Shown here in pieces: positions 17,076 to 25,910 of a stretch of DNA of 64,000 bases. A model generated the notes under the pieces. The model was given only the letters and a program-made list of their open reading frames with translations, did not search any database and was not told the origin of the DNA. Every line of letters starts with the position of its first letter. Within the stretch, counting starts at the first letter, position 1. Source of the stretch: Streptomyces seoulensis (GTDB lineage: Bacteria; Actinomycetota; Actinomycetes; Streptomycetales; Streptomycetaceae). Location: the NCBI RefSeq assembly GCF_004328625.1, contig NZ_CP032229.1, forward strand, positions 4,464,001 through 4,528,000. Direction: 5' to 3'. Both the position numbers and the translations under genes were made by a program.

Positions 17076-18038
17076 ATGAAGGGCACAGTGGGTGAGCTTG
17101 GTGAGTTCGGGCTCATCCGGGAGCTGACCTCCCGTCTCACCACCACCCCGGCGGTCCGGGTCGGCCCCGGTGACGACGCCGCCGTGGTCGCCGCCCCGGA
17201 CCGCCGGGTGGTGGCGAGCACCGACATCCTGCTGGAGGGCCGGCACTTCCGCCGTGACTGGTCCACGGCGTACGACGTGGGCCGCAAGGCCGCCGCCCAG
17301 AACCTCGCCGACATCGCCGCGATGGGCGCCGTGCCCACCGCGCTGCTGCTCGGCCTGGTCGTGCCCGCCGAACTTCCGGTGACCTGGCCGACCGAGATGA
17401 TGGACGGCCTGCGCGACGAATGCCAGGTCGCGGGCGCCTCCGTGGTCGGCGGCGATGTCGTACGCGGGGACACGATCATGGTGTCGATCACCGCGCTCGG
17501 CGATCTGCGCAACCAGGAGCCGGTGACCCGCTCCGGCGCGCAGCCCGGCGACCTGGTCGCCGTCACGGGCTGGCTGGGCTGGTCCGCCGCCGGGTACGCG
17601 GTGCTCTCGCGAGGCTTCCGCTCGCCGCGTGCCTTCGTGGAGGCCCACCGCCGCCCCGAGCCGCCGTACCACGCGGGCCCGGCCGCCGCCGCGCTCGGCG
17701 CGACCGCGATGTGCGACGTCAGCGACGGACTGATCGCGGACCTCGGGCACATCGCGGACGCCAGCAAGGTGCGGATCGACATCCGCTCCGGCGCGATCGA
17801 CATCCCCACCCAGATGAACGACATCGGCCAGGCGGTCGGGGTGGACCCGTTGCAGTGGGTGCTCACCGGGGGAGAGGACCACGCGATCGTGGCGACCTTC
17901 CCGCCCGACACCAAGCTCCCGGCCCGCTGGAAGGTGATCGGCGAGGTGCTCAACCCCTCGGCGCTGCCCCAGGTGACCGTGGACGGGGCGCCCTGGACCG
18001 CCACGGGCGGCTGGGACCACTTCGGGGACCCCGAGTGA
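17076..18038 (+). CDS. thiL: Thiamine-monophosphate kinase
   Basis: This 320-aa AIR-synthase/PurM-fold kinase converts thiamine monophosphate to the diphosphate cofactor. Visible features are [13 protein letters not shown], the Mg-ATP motif GPGDDAAVV near residue 29, [11 protein letters not shown], and the [13 protein letters not shown] motif. Length fits ThiL. The ATG at 17076 is preceded by AAGGGGC. The stop overlaps the thiD start by three bases. Confidence 0.95.
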   Translation: MKGTVGELGEFGLIRELTSRLTTTPAVRVGPGDDAAVVAAPDRRVVASTDILLEGRHFRRDWSTAYDVGRKAAAQNLADIAAMGAVPTALLLGLVVPAELPVTWPTEMMDGLRDECQVAGASVVGGDVVRGDTIMVSITALGDLRNQEPVTRSGAQPGDLVAVTGWLGWSAAGYAVLSRGFRSPRAFVEAHRRPEPPYHAGPAAAALGATAMCDVSDGLIADLGHIADASKVRIDIRSGAIDIPTQMNDIGQAVGVDPLQWVLTGGEDHAIVATFPPDTKLPARWKVIGEVLNPSALPQVTVDGAPWTATGGWDHFGDPE

Positions 18039-18832
18039 GGCCCGCCGGGCAGGCGCCGCCGCGCGTCCTGACCGTGGCCGGCTCGGACTCCGGCGGCGGG
18101 GCGGGCATCCAGGCCGACCTGAAGACGATGCTGGCGCTGGGTGTGCACGGGATGAGCGTGATCACCGCCGTGACCGCGCAGAACTCGCTCGGGGTGCAGG
18201 GCGCCTGGGAGCTGCCGGTGGAGGCGGTGCGTGCGCAGTACCGCAGCGTGGTGGACGACATCGGCGTCCAGGCCGTGAAGACCGGGATGCTGGCCTCGGC
18301 GGAACTGGTCGAGGCGGTCGCGGAGTTGATCTCCACCACCGACGCCCCCGTGGTGGTGGACCCGGTGGGCGTCTCCAAGCACGGCGACCCCCTGCTCGCC
18401 GCCTCCGCGCTGGACTCGGTGCGCACCCGGCTCCTCCCGGTGGCGACCGTGGCCACCCCGAACCTGGACGAAGTGGTCCAACTCACAGGATTCGAGGTCG
18501 CCTCGGAGGCCGATCTGCGCCCGGCGGCGGAGGCCGTACTGGCCTACGGGCCCCGATGGGTGCTGATCAAGGGCGGGCATCTCCCCGGCGAGGCCGTGGA
18601 CCTGCTCACCGACGGTGACCAGGAGTTCCGGCTGCGCGCCCCGCGCCACGACAACCGGCACACCCACGGCACCGGCTGCACGCTGGCCTCCGCCGTCGCC
18701 TCAGGGCTGGCGAAGGGCCTGCCCGTCCCGGAGGCGGTCACGGCGGCCAAGGAGTACGTCACCGGGGCGATCGCCCATGGATTCGCGCTGGGCGCCGGGA
18801 TCGGGCCCGTCGACCACGGATGGCGCTCTTGA
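18035..18832 (+). CDS. thiD: Hydroxymethylpyrimidine/phosphomethylpyrimidine kinase
   Basis: This 265-aa ribokinase-fold enzyme phosphorylates HMP and HMP-P for thiamine synthesis. Hallmarks are [26 protein letters not shown]-like [12 protein letters not shown], and the anion-hole motif [12 protein letters not shown] near the C-terminus. The GTG at 18035 overlaps the thiL stop, so the two last thiamine steps are translationally coupled. Confidence 0.95.
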   Translation: MRPAGQAPPRVLTVAGSDSGGGAGIQADLKTMLALGVHGMSVITAVTAQNSLGVQGAWELPVEAVRAQYRSVVDDIGVQAVKTGMLASAELVEAVAELISTTDAPVVVDPVGVSKHGDPLLAASALDSVRTRLLPVATVATPNLDEVVQLTGFEVASEADLRPAAEAVLAYGPRWVLIKGGHLPGEAVDLLTDGDQEFRLRAPRHDNRHTHGTGCTLASAVASGLAKGLPVPEAVTAAKEYVTGAIAHGFALGAGIGPVDHGWRS

Positions 18833-18851
18833 GGGGCAGGCGGGAACAGCA

Positions 18852-18885
18852 AAGAGCCGGTCCACCCGAGGGTGGACCGGCTCTT
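18852..18885. terminator. Bidirectional terminator between thiD and rpmB
   Basis: A perfect 15-bp stem, AAGAGCCGGTCCACC / GGTGGACCGGCTCTT with a 4-base loop, lies 20 bases after thiD and 38 bases after rpmB on the other strand. Confidence 0.8.
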
Positions 18886-18922
18886 CACAGCAACCGACTA
18901 TGGCCGCGCGCTTAGCGGTGCG

Positions 18923-19108
18923 TCAGCGCGAGACCTTGCCGGCCTTGATGCACGAGGTGCAAGCGTTCACGCGCTTCGGCGTCCCGCCGACCACAGTACG
19001 AACGCGCTGGATGTTCGGGTTCCAGCGACGGGGCGTACGGCGGTGCGAGTGCGAGATGTTGTTGCCGAAGCCCGGCCCCTTGCCGCAGACGTCGCAGTTG
19101 GCAGCCAC
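18923..19108 (-). CDS. rpmB: 50S ribosomal protein L28
   Basis: This 61-aa L28 protein has the sequence start [24 protein letters not shown] and CTSC form the four-cysteine zinc site of the C+ type. Streptomyces genomes usually also carry a C- paralogue under Zur control; this one is the zinc-binding form. The GTG start at 19108 has GGAG upstream. It is a single-gene unit with a hairpin in its 5' leader. Confidence 0.97.
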   Translation of the reverse strand: MAANCDVCGKGPGFGNNISHSHRRTPRRWNPNIQRVRTVVGGTPKRVNACTSCIKAGKVSR

Positions 19109-19143
19109 GGGTCACTCCAAAGACTTCAGATGCACTTACGGTT

Positions 19144-19163
19144 GATCCCGGCATGCCGGGATC
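19144..19163 (-). promoter_or_regulatory. Perfect palindrome in the rpmB leader
   Basis: A 20-bp perfect palindrome, arms GATCCCGGCA / TGCCGGGATC, lies 36 bases upstream of the rpmB start. A second small hairpin (TCAGG-aaaa-CCTGA) follows at about 19177-19190. It could be a leader RNA hairpin or a protein operator. Confidence 0.4.
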
Positions 19164-19367
19164 GAGATCAGGAAAACCTGAGATCTTTCAGTGGCGCTGC
19201 CGGGGGGAATGGCCCGACCGGGATCGGGCAACCGGAGCAGCATACAACGACTGCTTCCGTACAACGAAACTACCATGGCGGCCCGGCACCCGGTGCCCGG
19301 CCCTCCCGTGATGGACGCCGCCCCACGGTCTACGCTGCGTCCCACGTCCAGCCACAGGGAGGCGCAG

Positions 19368-21023
19368 GTGGCGCAGGTGCCGCAGACATTCCTCGATGCT
19401 CTCGCGGTGCGCACCTGGTGCGGTCTGGCGCTGCGCTCGCTGGGGCGGGCGCGCGAGGAGATCGACGCGATCAACGTCTATCCCGTCGCCGACGGGGACA
19501 CCGGCACCAACCTCTATCTGACCCTGGAATCCGCGACGGCGGCCGTCGAAGCGGTGTTCGCCGGGCACGAGGAGGGCGGGCGCGAGCAGAGCGGTCCCTC
19601 CTTCGCGGACGCCCTGCGCGCGATGGCCCACGGCGCCCTGATCGGGGCGCGGGGCAACTCCGGCACGATCCTCGCCCAGCTCCTGCGGGGCATGTCCCAG
19701 GTGCTCACCGCGGGTGACGTGTCTCACGTCGACGGCACCGCGCTGCGCCGGGCGCTGCGCCGGGCCGCCGACGCAGCCCGCGAGGCCGTCGCCCACCCGG
19801 TCGAGGGCACCGTGCTCACCGTCGCGTCGGCCGCCGCCGACGCCGCCGACGGAGCCGAGGGCGACTGCGGGACCGTCGTCGTGGCCGCCTACGAGGGAGC
19901 GCGCGCCGCCCTGGCCGTCACCCCCCGGCAGCTGGCCGTGCTCGGCCGCGCCGGGGTCGTGGACGCGGGCGGGCGGGGCCTGGTGACCGTGCTGGCCTCG
20001 CTGGTGGAGGCGGTCACCGGGGAGGCGGTGCCCGAGCGGACCCATGACGGGTCCGCCGGGGCCGACGTCTGCCCGGACGTCCCGGAGCACGCGGGGGAGG
20101 GCGGGCCCGCCTACGAGGTCATCTACCTGCTGGAGGCCGGTGACGCGGCCGTGGCCCGGCTCCGGGAGCGGCTCGACGCCCTCGGTGACTCCCTGGTCGT
20201 GGTCGGCGGCGACGGGCTGTGGAACGTCCATGTGCACGTCGACGACGCCGGTGCCGCCGTGGAGGCGGGGGTCGAGGCCGGGCGGCCGTACCGGATCAGG
20301 ATCACCCACTTCGCCCTCGACGACGTGCACACGGGCGGGGAGCGGCCGCCGCGCGAGCCGGTGCAGCGGGCCGTCGTCGCCGTGGTGCCCGGCGAGGGGC
20401 TGGCCGGGCTCTACGCGGAGGCCGGCGCCACCACCGTCCTCGCCCGCCCCGGTGAGCCGCCCGCCAGCGGCGAGCTGGCCCAGGCCCTCCGGCGCGCGCA
20501 CGCCCGCGAGGTCGTCCTGCTGCCCAACGACGCCGAGCTGCGCCACACCGCCGCGGCTGCCGCCGAGCAGGTACGCGCCGAGGGCGTCCGGGTCGCCCTG
20601 ATCCCGACCCGCTCGGCGGTCCAGGGCATCGCCGCGCTCGCCGTGCACGAACCGGAGCGCCGGTTCGACGAGGACGTGGTCCAGATGACCTCGGCCGCCG
20701 GAGCCACCCGGTACGCCGAGCTGCTCGTCGCCGAGCACCGGTCGTGGACCACGGCCGGGATCTGCCAGGCCGGGGACGTGCTCGGGCTGATCGACGGCGA
20801 CGTGGCCGTGATCGGCCCCGACCTCACCGGCACCGCCGAGACCGTCCTCGACCGCATGCTCCAGGCGGGCGGCGAGCTGGTCACCCTGGTCGTCGGCGAC
20901 GACGCCCCCGAAGCCGTCGCCGACCGCCTCGAAGCCCGCGTCCGCGAGTCCTACCTTGCCGTCGACACCGTGGTCTACCGGGGCGGCCGGCAGGGCGCGC
21001 CGCTGCTCATCGGCGTGGAGTGA
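19368..21023 (+). CDS. DAK2-domain protein of the YloV/FakA type
   Basis: This 551-aa protein has an N-terminal DhaL (DAK2) ATP-binding domain with the ADGDTGTNLYLTLESA motif near residue 45 and ARGNSGTILAQLLRG. A middle domain and a C-terminal DegV-like or FakA C-terminal region complete it. Firmicute homologues (YloV/FakA) are the kinase subunit that phosphorylates fatty acids held by FakB. The rpmB-YloV-recG order is the same here, supporting orthology, but fatty acid kinase activity is only inferred. GTG 19368, with GGGAGG six bases upstream, is the preferred start; an upstream ATG in frame lacks support. Confidence 0.9.
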   Translation: MAQVPQTFLDALAVRTWCGLALRSLGRAREEIDAINVYPVADGDTGTNLYLTLESATAAVEAVFAGHEEGGREQSGPSFADALRAMAHGALIGARGNSGTILAQLLRGMSQVLTAGDVSHVDGTALRRALRRAADAAREAVAHPVEGTVLTVASAAADAADGAEGDCGTVVVAAYEGARAALAVTPRQLAVLGRAGVVDAGGRGLVTVLASLVEAVTGEAVPERTHDGSAGADVCPDVPEHAGEGGPAYEVIYLLEAGDAAVARLRERLDALGDSLVVVGGDGLWNVHVHVDDAGAAVEAGVEAGRPYRIRITHFALDDVHTGGERPPREPVQRAVVAVVPGEGLAGLYAEAGATTVLARPGEPPASGELAQALRRAHAREVVLLPNDAELRHTAAAAAEQVRAEGVRVALIPTRSAVQGIAALAVHEPERRFDEDVVQMTSAAGATRYAELLVAEHRSWTTAGICQAGDVLGLIDGDVAVIGPDLTGTAETVLDRMLQAGGELVTLVVGDDAPEAVADRLEARVRESYLAVDTVVYRGGRQGAPLLIGVE

Positions 21024-21033
21024 GCGGCGAGGG

Positions 21034-23880
21034 TCAGTCCCCGTCCAGCAGACGGGACGCCGTCTCACGCCGGAGGCGGACCGTGTCGTCCGTGGCGTCG
21101 GCGCCCTCGTAGGCCGCGAGGACCGCGCGCGCGCGTGCCCGTGCCTCGGCCGTGCGGCCCAGCTCGGCCTCCAGCGCGGCGGCGGCCAGTTCGGCGCCGG
21201 TGCGGCCGTGCAGACCGTCCGCGCCGAGGCCGGCGAACAGCGCGGCCGACCGCTCCAGCTCCGCCAGCGCCTCCACCCGCTCCTCGGCCACCGCGGCCAG
21301 CAGCTCCCCGAACTGGCGGTGCGTGTGCGCGAGTTCGGTGGTCAGCCGGGCCTCCTCCAGCGGGTCGTCCGCCTCCGCCAGCGCCTCCCCGCACACCTCC
21401 ACCGCCCGTACCATCAGCTCCCGCGCCCCCGGCACCCCCGCCGCCAGCCGGGGCGCCAGCCAGGCACGGGCCCGCAGCGCGCGCACGGTGAAGTACGGGT
21501 TGCCCAGCGCCTCCCACAGCTCGCCCGCCCGTACATAAGCCCGGTCCGCCTCCTCGGGCAGCTGCGCCTCGGCCAGGGACTCGCCGGCCAGGTGGGCCAG
21601 CGTGGCGTGGTCCTGCTGCTCCGGCCAGTGCTCGGCGATACCGGCCGCCAGCAGCCGGTGCTCGGCCGCCTGGCGGTGCTCGCCCAGCTCGCTCAGGCAG
21701 TCCCCGAGCCACCAGCGGGTCTGCACCAGCGCCCCGTCCCCGTGCACCTCGGCCGACAGCTCCGCGAGCGCCGACTCCAGCACCTCGGCCGCCTCCGTCC
21801 AGCGCCCCTGGCGCAGCAGCAGCCCGCCCAGCAGATGCCGGCCCCAGGCGCCGAAGGTGCCGCTCTCGCCCGCCTCATCGGCCCAGTGCGCGGCCTGGAG
21901 GGCGTGCCCGGCCGCCTCCTCGGTGCCGCCCCGCGCCCCGATCAGCTCGGCGAGCTGAAGGTGCAGCTGGGCCCGCCCGGTCGGCTCCAGATACGCCCCG
22001 CCGTGCTCCAGCGCCGCCCGCAGCGCCCGCTCTGCCTCGGCCGGCTCCCCGAGGTGCTGGGACAGCGCGCCCACCCGCGCCTCGTACTCCACGGCGAACC
22101 AGGGCAGCCCCGCGCCGGTGTACTCGGTCACCGCCCGCCGGAACAGCTCGGCCGCGCGGGGCAGGTCCCCGGCCAGCTCGGCCAGTTCCGCCAGCATGGC
22201 CCGCGCCTCGGCCCCGCGCGCCACCAGCCGTACGTCGTCCCCGGTGCGGCCGCCGACGAACGCCAGCACCTCCCGCGCGGCCCGCTCCGCCTCCCCGGCC
22301 GGGGCGCCCCCGTGCACGCACCGCATCAGTACCCGGGCCCGGCTGATCAGCACCCCCGCCGTCTGCCGGGGGCCGGTCGCCCCCTCCGCGTACCGCGCGA
22401 GCACCTCGTCGTACAGCCCGTCGACCGTCTCGCGCGCCGCCTCCGTCTCGCCGGTCAGGGCGCGTACGTACGCTCCACGCGCGCGTGCCGCCAGGGCCTC
22501 GCCGGGGTCGCCCGCCTCGGCGTACAGGGCGGCGGCCTTCTCGAAGAGCGGGATGCCGTCGGGGCCCTGGGCCATCGCCTCGTTGTCGGCCAGCTCGGCA
22601 CGCGCGCGTGCGTCGAGCCCGGCGCCGTCGGCGGCCCGCGCGAGGGCCGCCCACGCCTCGGGGGCGTCCGGCTGAAGGGCCTCCGAGAGCCGCCGTGCCC
22701 GCGCCAGCAGCTCGGGCACGTCCGGCTCCTCGGCCGACGCCTCCTCGGCCGCCGGGGGCGGCGCTGGAGCCGTCCGGACGCCCAGCGGCAGGCGCTCGAC
22801 CAGCGGCTTCGCCGACATCGTGGCGCGGGTCAGGTCACCGACGGACGAGCTGCCGTTGCGCGCGTCGAACCGCGCGGCCAGCGCCAGCGCCTCCCCGCGC
22901 GCGTGGACGGCCAGCTCCCGCGCGGTCCACGTCCGCCCGGCCGGACCCGGCACCTCCCGGGCGCCCTGCCCGAGCGCGGTCAGCCGGTCCATCAGCAGCG
23001 TCACCACGGCCAGGTACTCCAGCAGACTGCGCGGATGCCCGGTGTCCGTGAAGTACGCGGGCCGCTCCGCCAGCAGCTCCAGCCCGCGCCCCTCGTTCCC
23101 GCTCAGCGCGCAGAACTCCACATGCGCGGCGTACGCGTCCCGCATGCTCTCCATCGGCCGCACCAGTCGGATGCCCCGCAGATGATGGGCGCGCGCCTCC
23201 TCCACCCGGCCCAGCCGCAGCAGCGGCACCAGCGAGCGGGCCAGCACCCCGTGCGGCTCGTGCGCACAGGCGAACTCGCCCTCCAGCACCGGCGCCCACA
23301 GCTCCAGGGCCTCCGCGTCCCGGCCCGACCGCGCCTGCCAGCCGCCCTGCCCGCGCAGCTCGCAGGCGTGGCAGTCGGCCATGTCGTCCCGGTCGGCCGC
23401 CAGCCACGCCGTGTACGCCCGCTCCGCCCGCGCCCGGTCCCCGACGTGCGCGGCGATGCCGAACTCGGCCGCGCGCACGGCCCGTTCGGAGTACCCCGCG
23501 ACCCGGTAGCGGCGCTCCATCTCACCGAGCCAGTTCTCCACCGACGCCAACGGGACGTGCGGCTGGGCCAGCATGCCCCCGGTCATCCACTTGAACGTCC
23601 AGTGCAGCGCGTGCGCCTCGTACGCGTCGAAGTCCTCCGGACGCTCGTCCCACATCCGCAGCAGCCGCGCGAACGGCACGAACACCCGGTCCTTCTCCGA
23701 GCTGTAGCTGTAGACCTTCACCTGATGGCCGAGCGCCTCGATCACCGCGAGCGGGATGTCCAGCTTCTCGGCCTCGGCGAGGAGTTCCTCCGCACGCGCG
23801 TTGCGTGCCGGGCCCTCCGGCCGCTCCGCGTTCTCCGCCATGGCCCGGCGCAGCGCCTCGAAGTCCATGATCCGGCTCAT
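21034..23880 (-). CDS. Large TPR-like helical repeat protein paired with an HSP90-family ATPase
   Basis: This 948-aa, Ala/Glu/Arg/Leu-rich soluble protein is built almost entirely of helical pairs with TPR spacing. Examples are AEAERALRAALEHGG, AAEVLESALAELSAEVHG and ALEAELGRTAEARARARA. A less repetitive N-terminal domain (about residues 1-350) contains a WTFKWMTGG stretch and a CHAC pair. It starts with ATG at 23880, overlapping the stop of the upstream HSP90-like gene by ATGA, so translation is coupled. No catalytic motif is seen. The context suggests a client adaptor or co-chaperone for the partner. The pair interrupts the DAK2-recG neighbourhood on the opposite strand. Confidence 0.85.
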   Translation of the reverse strand: MSRIMDFEALRRAMAENAERPEGPARNARAEELLAEAEKLDIPLAVIEALGHQVKVYSYSSEKDRVFVPFARLLRMWDERPEDFDAYEAHALHWTFKWMTGGMLAQPHVPLASVENWLGEMERRYRVAGYSERAVRAAEFGIAAHVGDRARAERAYTAWLAADRDDMADCHACELRGQGGWQARSGRDAEALELWAPVLEGEFACAHEPHGVLARSLVPLLRLGRVEEARAHHLRGIRLVRPMESMRDAYAAHVEFCALSGNEGRGLELLAERPAYFTDTGHPRSLLEYLAVVTLLMDRLTALGQGAREVPGPAGRTWTARELAVHARGEALALAARFDARNGSSSVGDLTRATMSAKPLVERLPLGVRTAPAPPPAAEEASAEEPDVPELLARARRLSEALQPDAPEAWAALARAADGAGLDARARAELADNEAMAQGPDGIPLFEKAAALYAEAGDPGEALAARARGAYVRALTGETEAARETVDGLYDEVLARYAEGATGPRQTAGVLISRARVLMRCVHGGAPAGEAERAAREVLAFVGGRTGDDVRLVARGAEARAMLAELAELAGDLPRAAELFRRAVTEYTGAGLPWFAVEYEARVGALSQHLGEPAEAERALRAALEHGGAYLEPTGRAQLHLQLAELIGARGGTEEAAGHALQAAHWADEAGESGTFGAWGRHLLGGLLLRQGRWTEAAEVLESALAELSAEVHGDGALVQTRWWLGDCLSELGEHRQAAEHRLLAAGIAEHWPEQQDHATLAHLAGESLAEAQLPEEADRAYVRAGELWEALGNPYFTVRALRARAWLAPRLAAGVPGARELMVRAVEVCGEALAEADDPLEEARLTTELAHTHRQFGELLAAVAEERVEALAELERSAALFAGLGADGLHGRTGAELAAAALEAELGRTAEARARARAVLAAYEGADATDDTVRLRRETASRLLDGD

Positions 23881-25715
23881 CGTCCCTCACCCTCCCCGAG
23901 CGTCGCCCGGTCCAGCAGCCCGGCGAACGCCCGGTTCACCAACGCCGAGTCGGCCGGCCGCAGCGGGCGGTGCGCCAGCAGCAGCGCCTGCCCGTACAGC
24001 GCCTCGGCCGCCGTGCCCGTCAGCTCCGGGTCGGTCAGCGAACCGACGCGCCGGATCAGCGGGTTGAGATGGTTCAGCACCAGCCGGGCGCGTGGCGCGG
24101 TGCCGCGCAGCGAGCCCAGGATGCCCGCCCACAGGTCGTCCGCCCGCTCCTCCGCCTCGGCCCGCGCCCGCTCGTGCCGCGCCGACCGGTCGTCCAGATG
24201 CAGCGCGGGCACCGACACCGGGTGGAAGGCACGCAGCACCACATCGCAGTCCAGCGGATCGAGCGCGGCCCGCGCGGCCGCCAGGAAGCCGGACAGCGCC
24301 AGCTCCGCCGCCGGGTCCACCGAGTCCAGGTGCGCGGTCACCGTGTCCGCGTCCAGCTCCGCCACCACCGTGCCCGGCCGCACCGACGGCAGCGCCTCCA
24401 CCAGCTCGCTGTCGTAGGTGTAACCCCCGTTCACCACCCCGACGCCCTGCGCGGCGGCGATCGGCGCGACCTGCCGGAACTCCTCGACGCTCCGGGTGAA
24501 GTGCACCACCGGGTGCCGCCGCGCGAACTCCTCCAGCGACAGCTCCCCGTCACTGGTCTCGAACGGCAGCCACGGCAGCATGACCCGCAGCATCTCCGTG
24601 TCGTGCCGGGCCAGCGCCCGCACCCCGAGATGGTGCACCGCCAGGAACGCCGACAGCCGCTCCGGGTCACCCGCCGCGAGCCCCGTCAGCCAGTCCCGCA
24701 CCCGCTCGCCCAGCGTCTCGCGCACCCCGGCCAGCGTCTCGTCCTCGTACAGCGCCTCGCGCGACGCGGTGGGCCGCAGGGTGTCCGTGTCCAGCACGCA
24801 GCGCACGAAGAACGCCCAGTCCGGCAGGAGCTGTTCGGCGCGCTCGGTGAGCAGCATGCCCTTCAGATGCACCCGGTGCGTGGCCCGCTGCGCCGGGCTC
24901 ACCGCCGAGGGGAGCACGTACGCCACCCCGCGCACCCCGGCCAGCGGCACGTCCAGGGGGATCGCGTCCAGCGGGGTGAAGCCGAACAGCTCCCGGCAGT
25001 GCGCCTCCAGCCCCGCCCGCCGCTCCACCGGGCCCGGCCAGGGGCGGTCCCAGGGCGCCGGGAGATCGGTGACGGGCTCGTCGTCCACCCGTACGTCGTA
25101 CGGCAGCAGCGAGCCGAAGTCCCGCGCCAGGGTGCGCACCCGCGCGGGCGCCAGCCACTCGCCGGCCCCCGGCCGCGCCACCAGGTGCACGGTCGTACCC
25201 GGCTCCGGGTGCGCCGCCTCGGGGAGGACGCGGACGGTGTACGAGCCGTCGTCGGCGGCCGTCCACTCCACCGGCGGGGCGCCGGGCGTACGGGCGCTGC
25301 GGCTGACCACGCGGATGCGCTCGGCGACCACGAAGCAGGCCAGCAGGCCGATGCCGAACCGGCCGAGGAACCCCGAGCGGGTCTCCTCCAGCCCCTCCGC
25401 CCGCTTGGAGCTGCGGCCGATGGTCGCCAGCAGGGTGTGCACGTCCGCCTCGGTGAGCCCGATCCCGCTGTCCTCCACCCTCAGCCCGCCCCGCCCGTCC
25501 GGGAAGAGCCGCACCCGCGCCGGGGCGCCGGGCTCCTCCGCCCTGCGGGCGGTGACGGCGTCCACGGCGTTCTGGAGCAGCTCGCGCAGATAGACCTTGG
25601 GGCTGGAGTACAGGTGCTGGGAGAGCAGGTCCACCAGACCGCGCAGGTCGACCTGGAAGGTGTGCGGAGGGGACGGCTCGAAGGCCGGGGATGACTGGGA
25701 GTTCTGGGAGTCCAT
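23877..25715 (-). CDS. HSP90-family (HtpG-like) ATPase
   Basis: This 612-aa GHKL ATPase has an HtpG-like layout. The N-terminal ATP domain carries ELLQNAVDAV near residue 46, VEDSGIGLTEADV, TIGRSSKR and FGIGLLACFVV. The middle domain carries LKGMLLTERAEQLLPDWA and an SREALYEDETL stretch. A shorter C-terminal part follows. Length is near E. coli HtpG (624), but the middle and C-terminal regions look divergent. There is no C-terminal MEEVD, which eukaryotic Hsp90 uses to bind TPR co-chaperones. ATG 25715 is the chosen start; GTG 25721 is possible, and no clear ribosome site is seen. It is the first gene of an operon with the TPR gene. Confidence 0.88.
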   Translation of the reverse strand: MDSQNSQSSPAFEPSPPHTFQVDLRGLVDLLSQHLYSSPKVYLRELLQNAVDAVTARRAEEPGAPARVRLFPDGRGGLRVEDSGIGLTEADVHTLLATIGRSSKRAEGLEETRSGFLGRFGIGLLACFVVAERIRVVSRSARTPGAPPVEWTAADDGSYTVRVLPEAAHPEPGTTVHLVARPGAGEWLAPARVRTLARDFGSLLPYDVRVDDEPVTDLPAPWDRPWPGPVERRAGLEAHCRELFGFTPLDAIPLDVPLAGVRGVAYVLPSAVSPAQRATHRVHLKGMLLTERAEQLLPDWAFFVRCVLDTDTLRPTASREALYEDETLAGVRETLGERVRDWLTGLAAGDPERLSAFLAVHHLGVRALARHDTEMLRVMLPWLPFETSDGELSLEEFARRHPVVHFTRSVEEFRQVAPIAAAQGVGVVNGGYTYDSELVEALPSVRPGTVVAELDADTVTAHLDSVDPAAELALSGFLAAARAALDPLDCDVVLRAFHPVSVPALHLDDRSARHERARAEAEERADDLWAGILGSLRGTAPRARLVLNHLNPLIRRVGSLTDPELTGTAAEALYGQALLLAHRPLRPADSALVNRAFAGLLDRATLGEGEGR

Positions 25716-25910
25716 CGTCACGGCGCCGGTGGAGGGAGCTTCGCGCGGCGCGGGGTCGGGCGGTCGGGTGCCGTGGGGGCGATGACCGCGGGGGGATGGC
25801 CGGAGGCGCGTCATCCTAGGCCCGAAGGCCCGAGCTGACCAGGGACTTCGGGGATATCGCCAGGACCGGGCGGAGCCACCTGTACGGCGATGTCGGTGGT
25901 GTGGTGTGCA

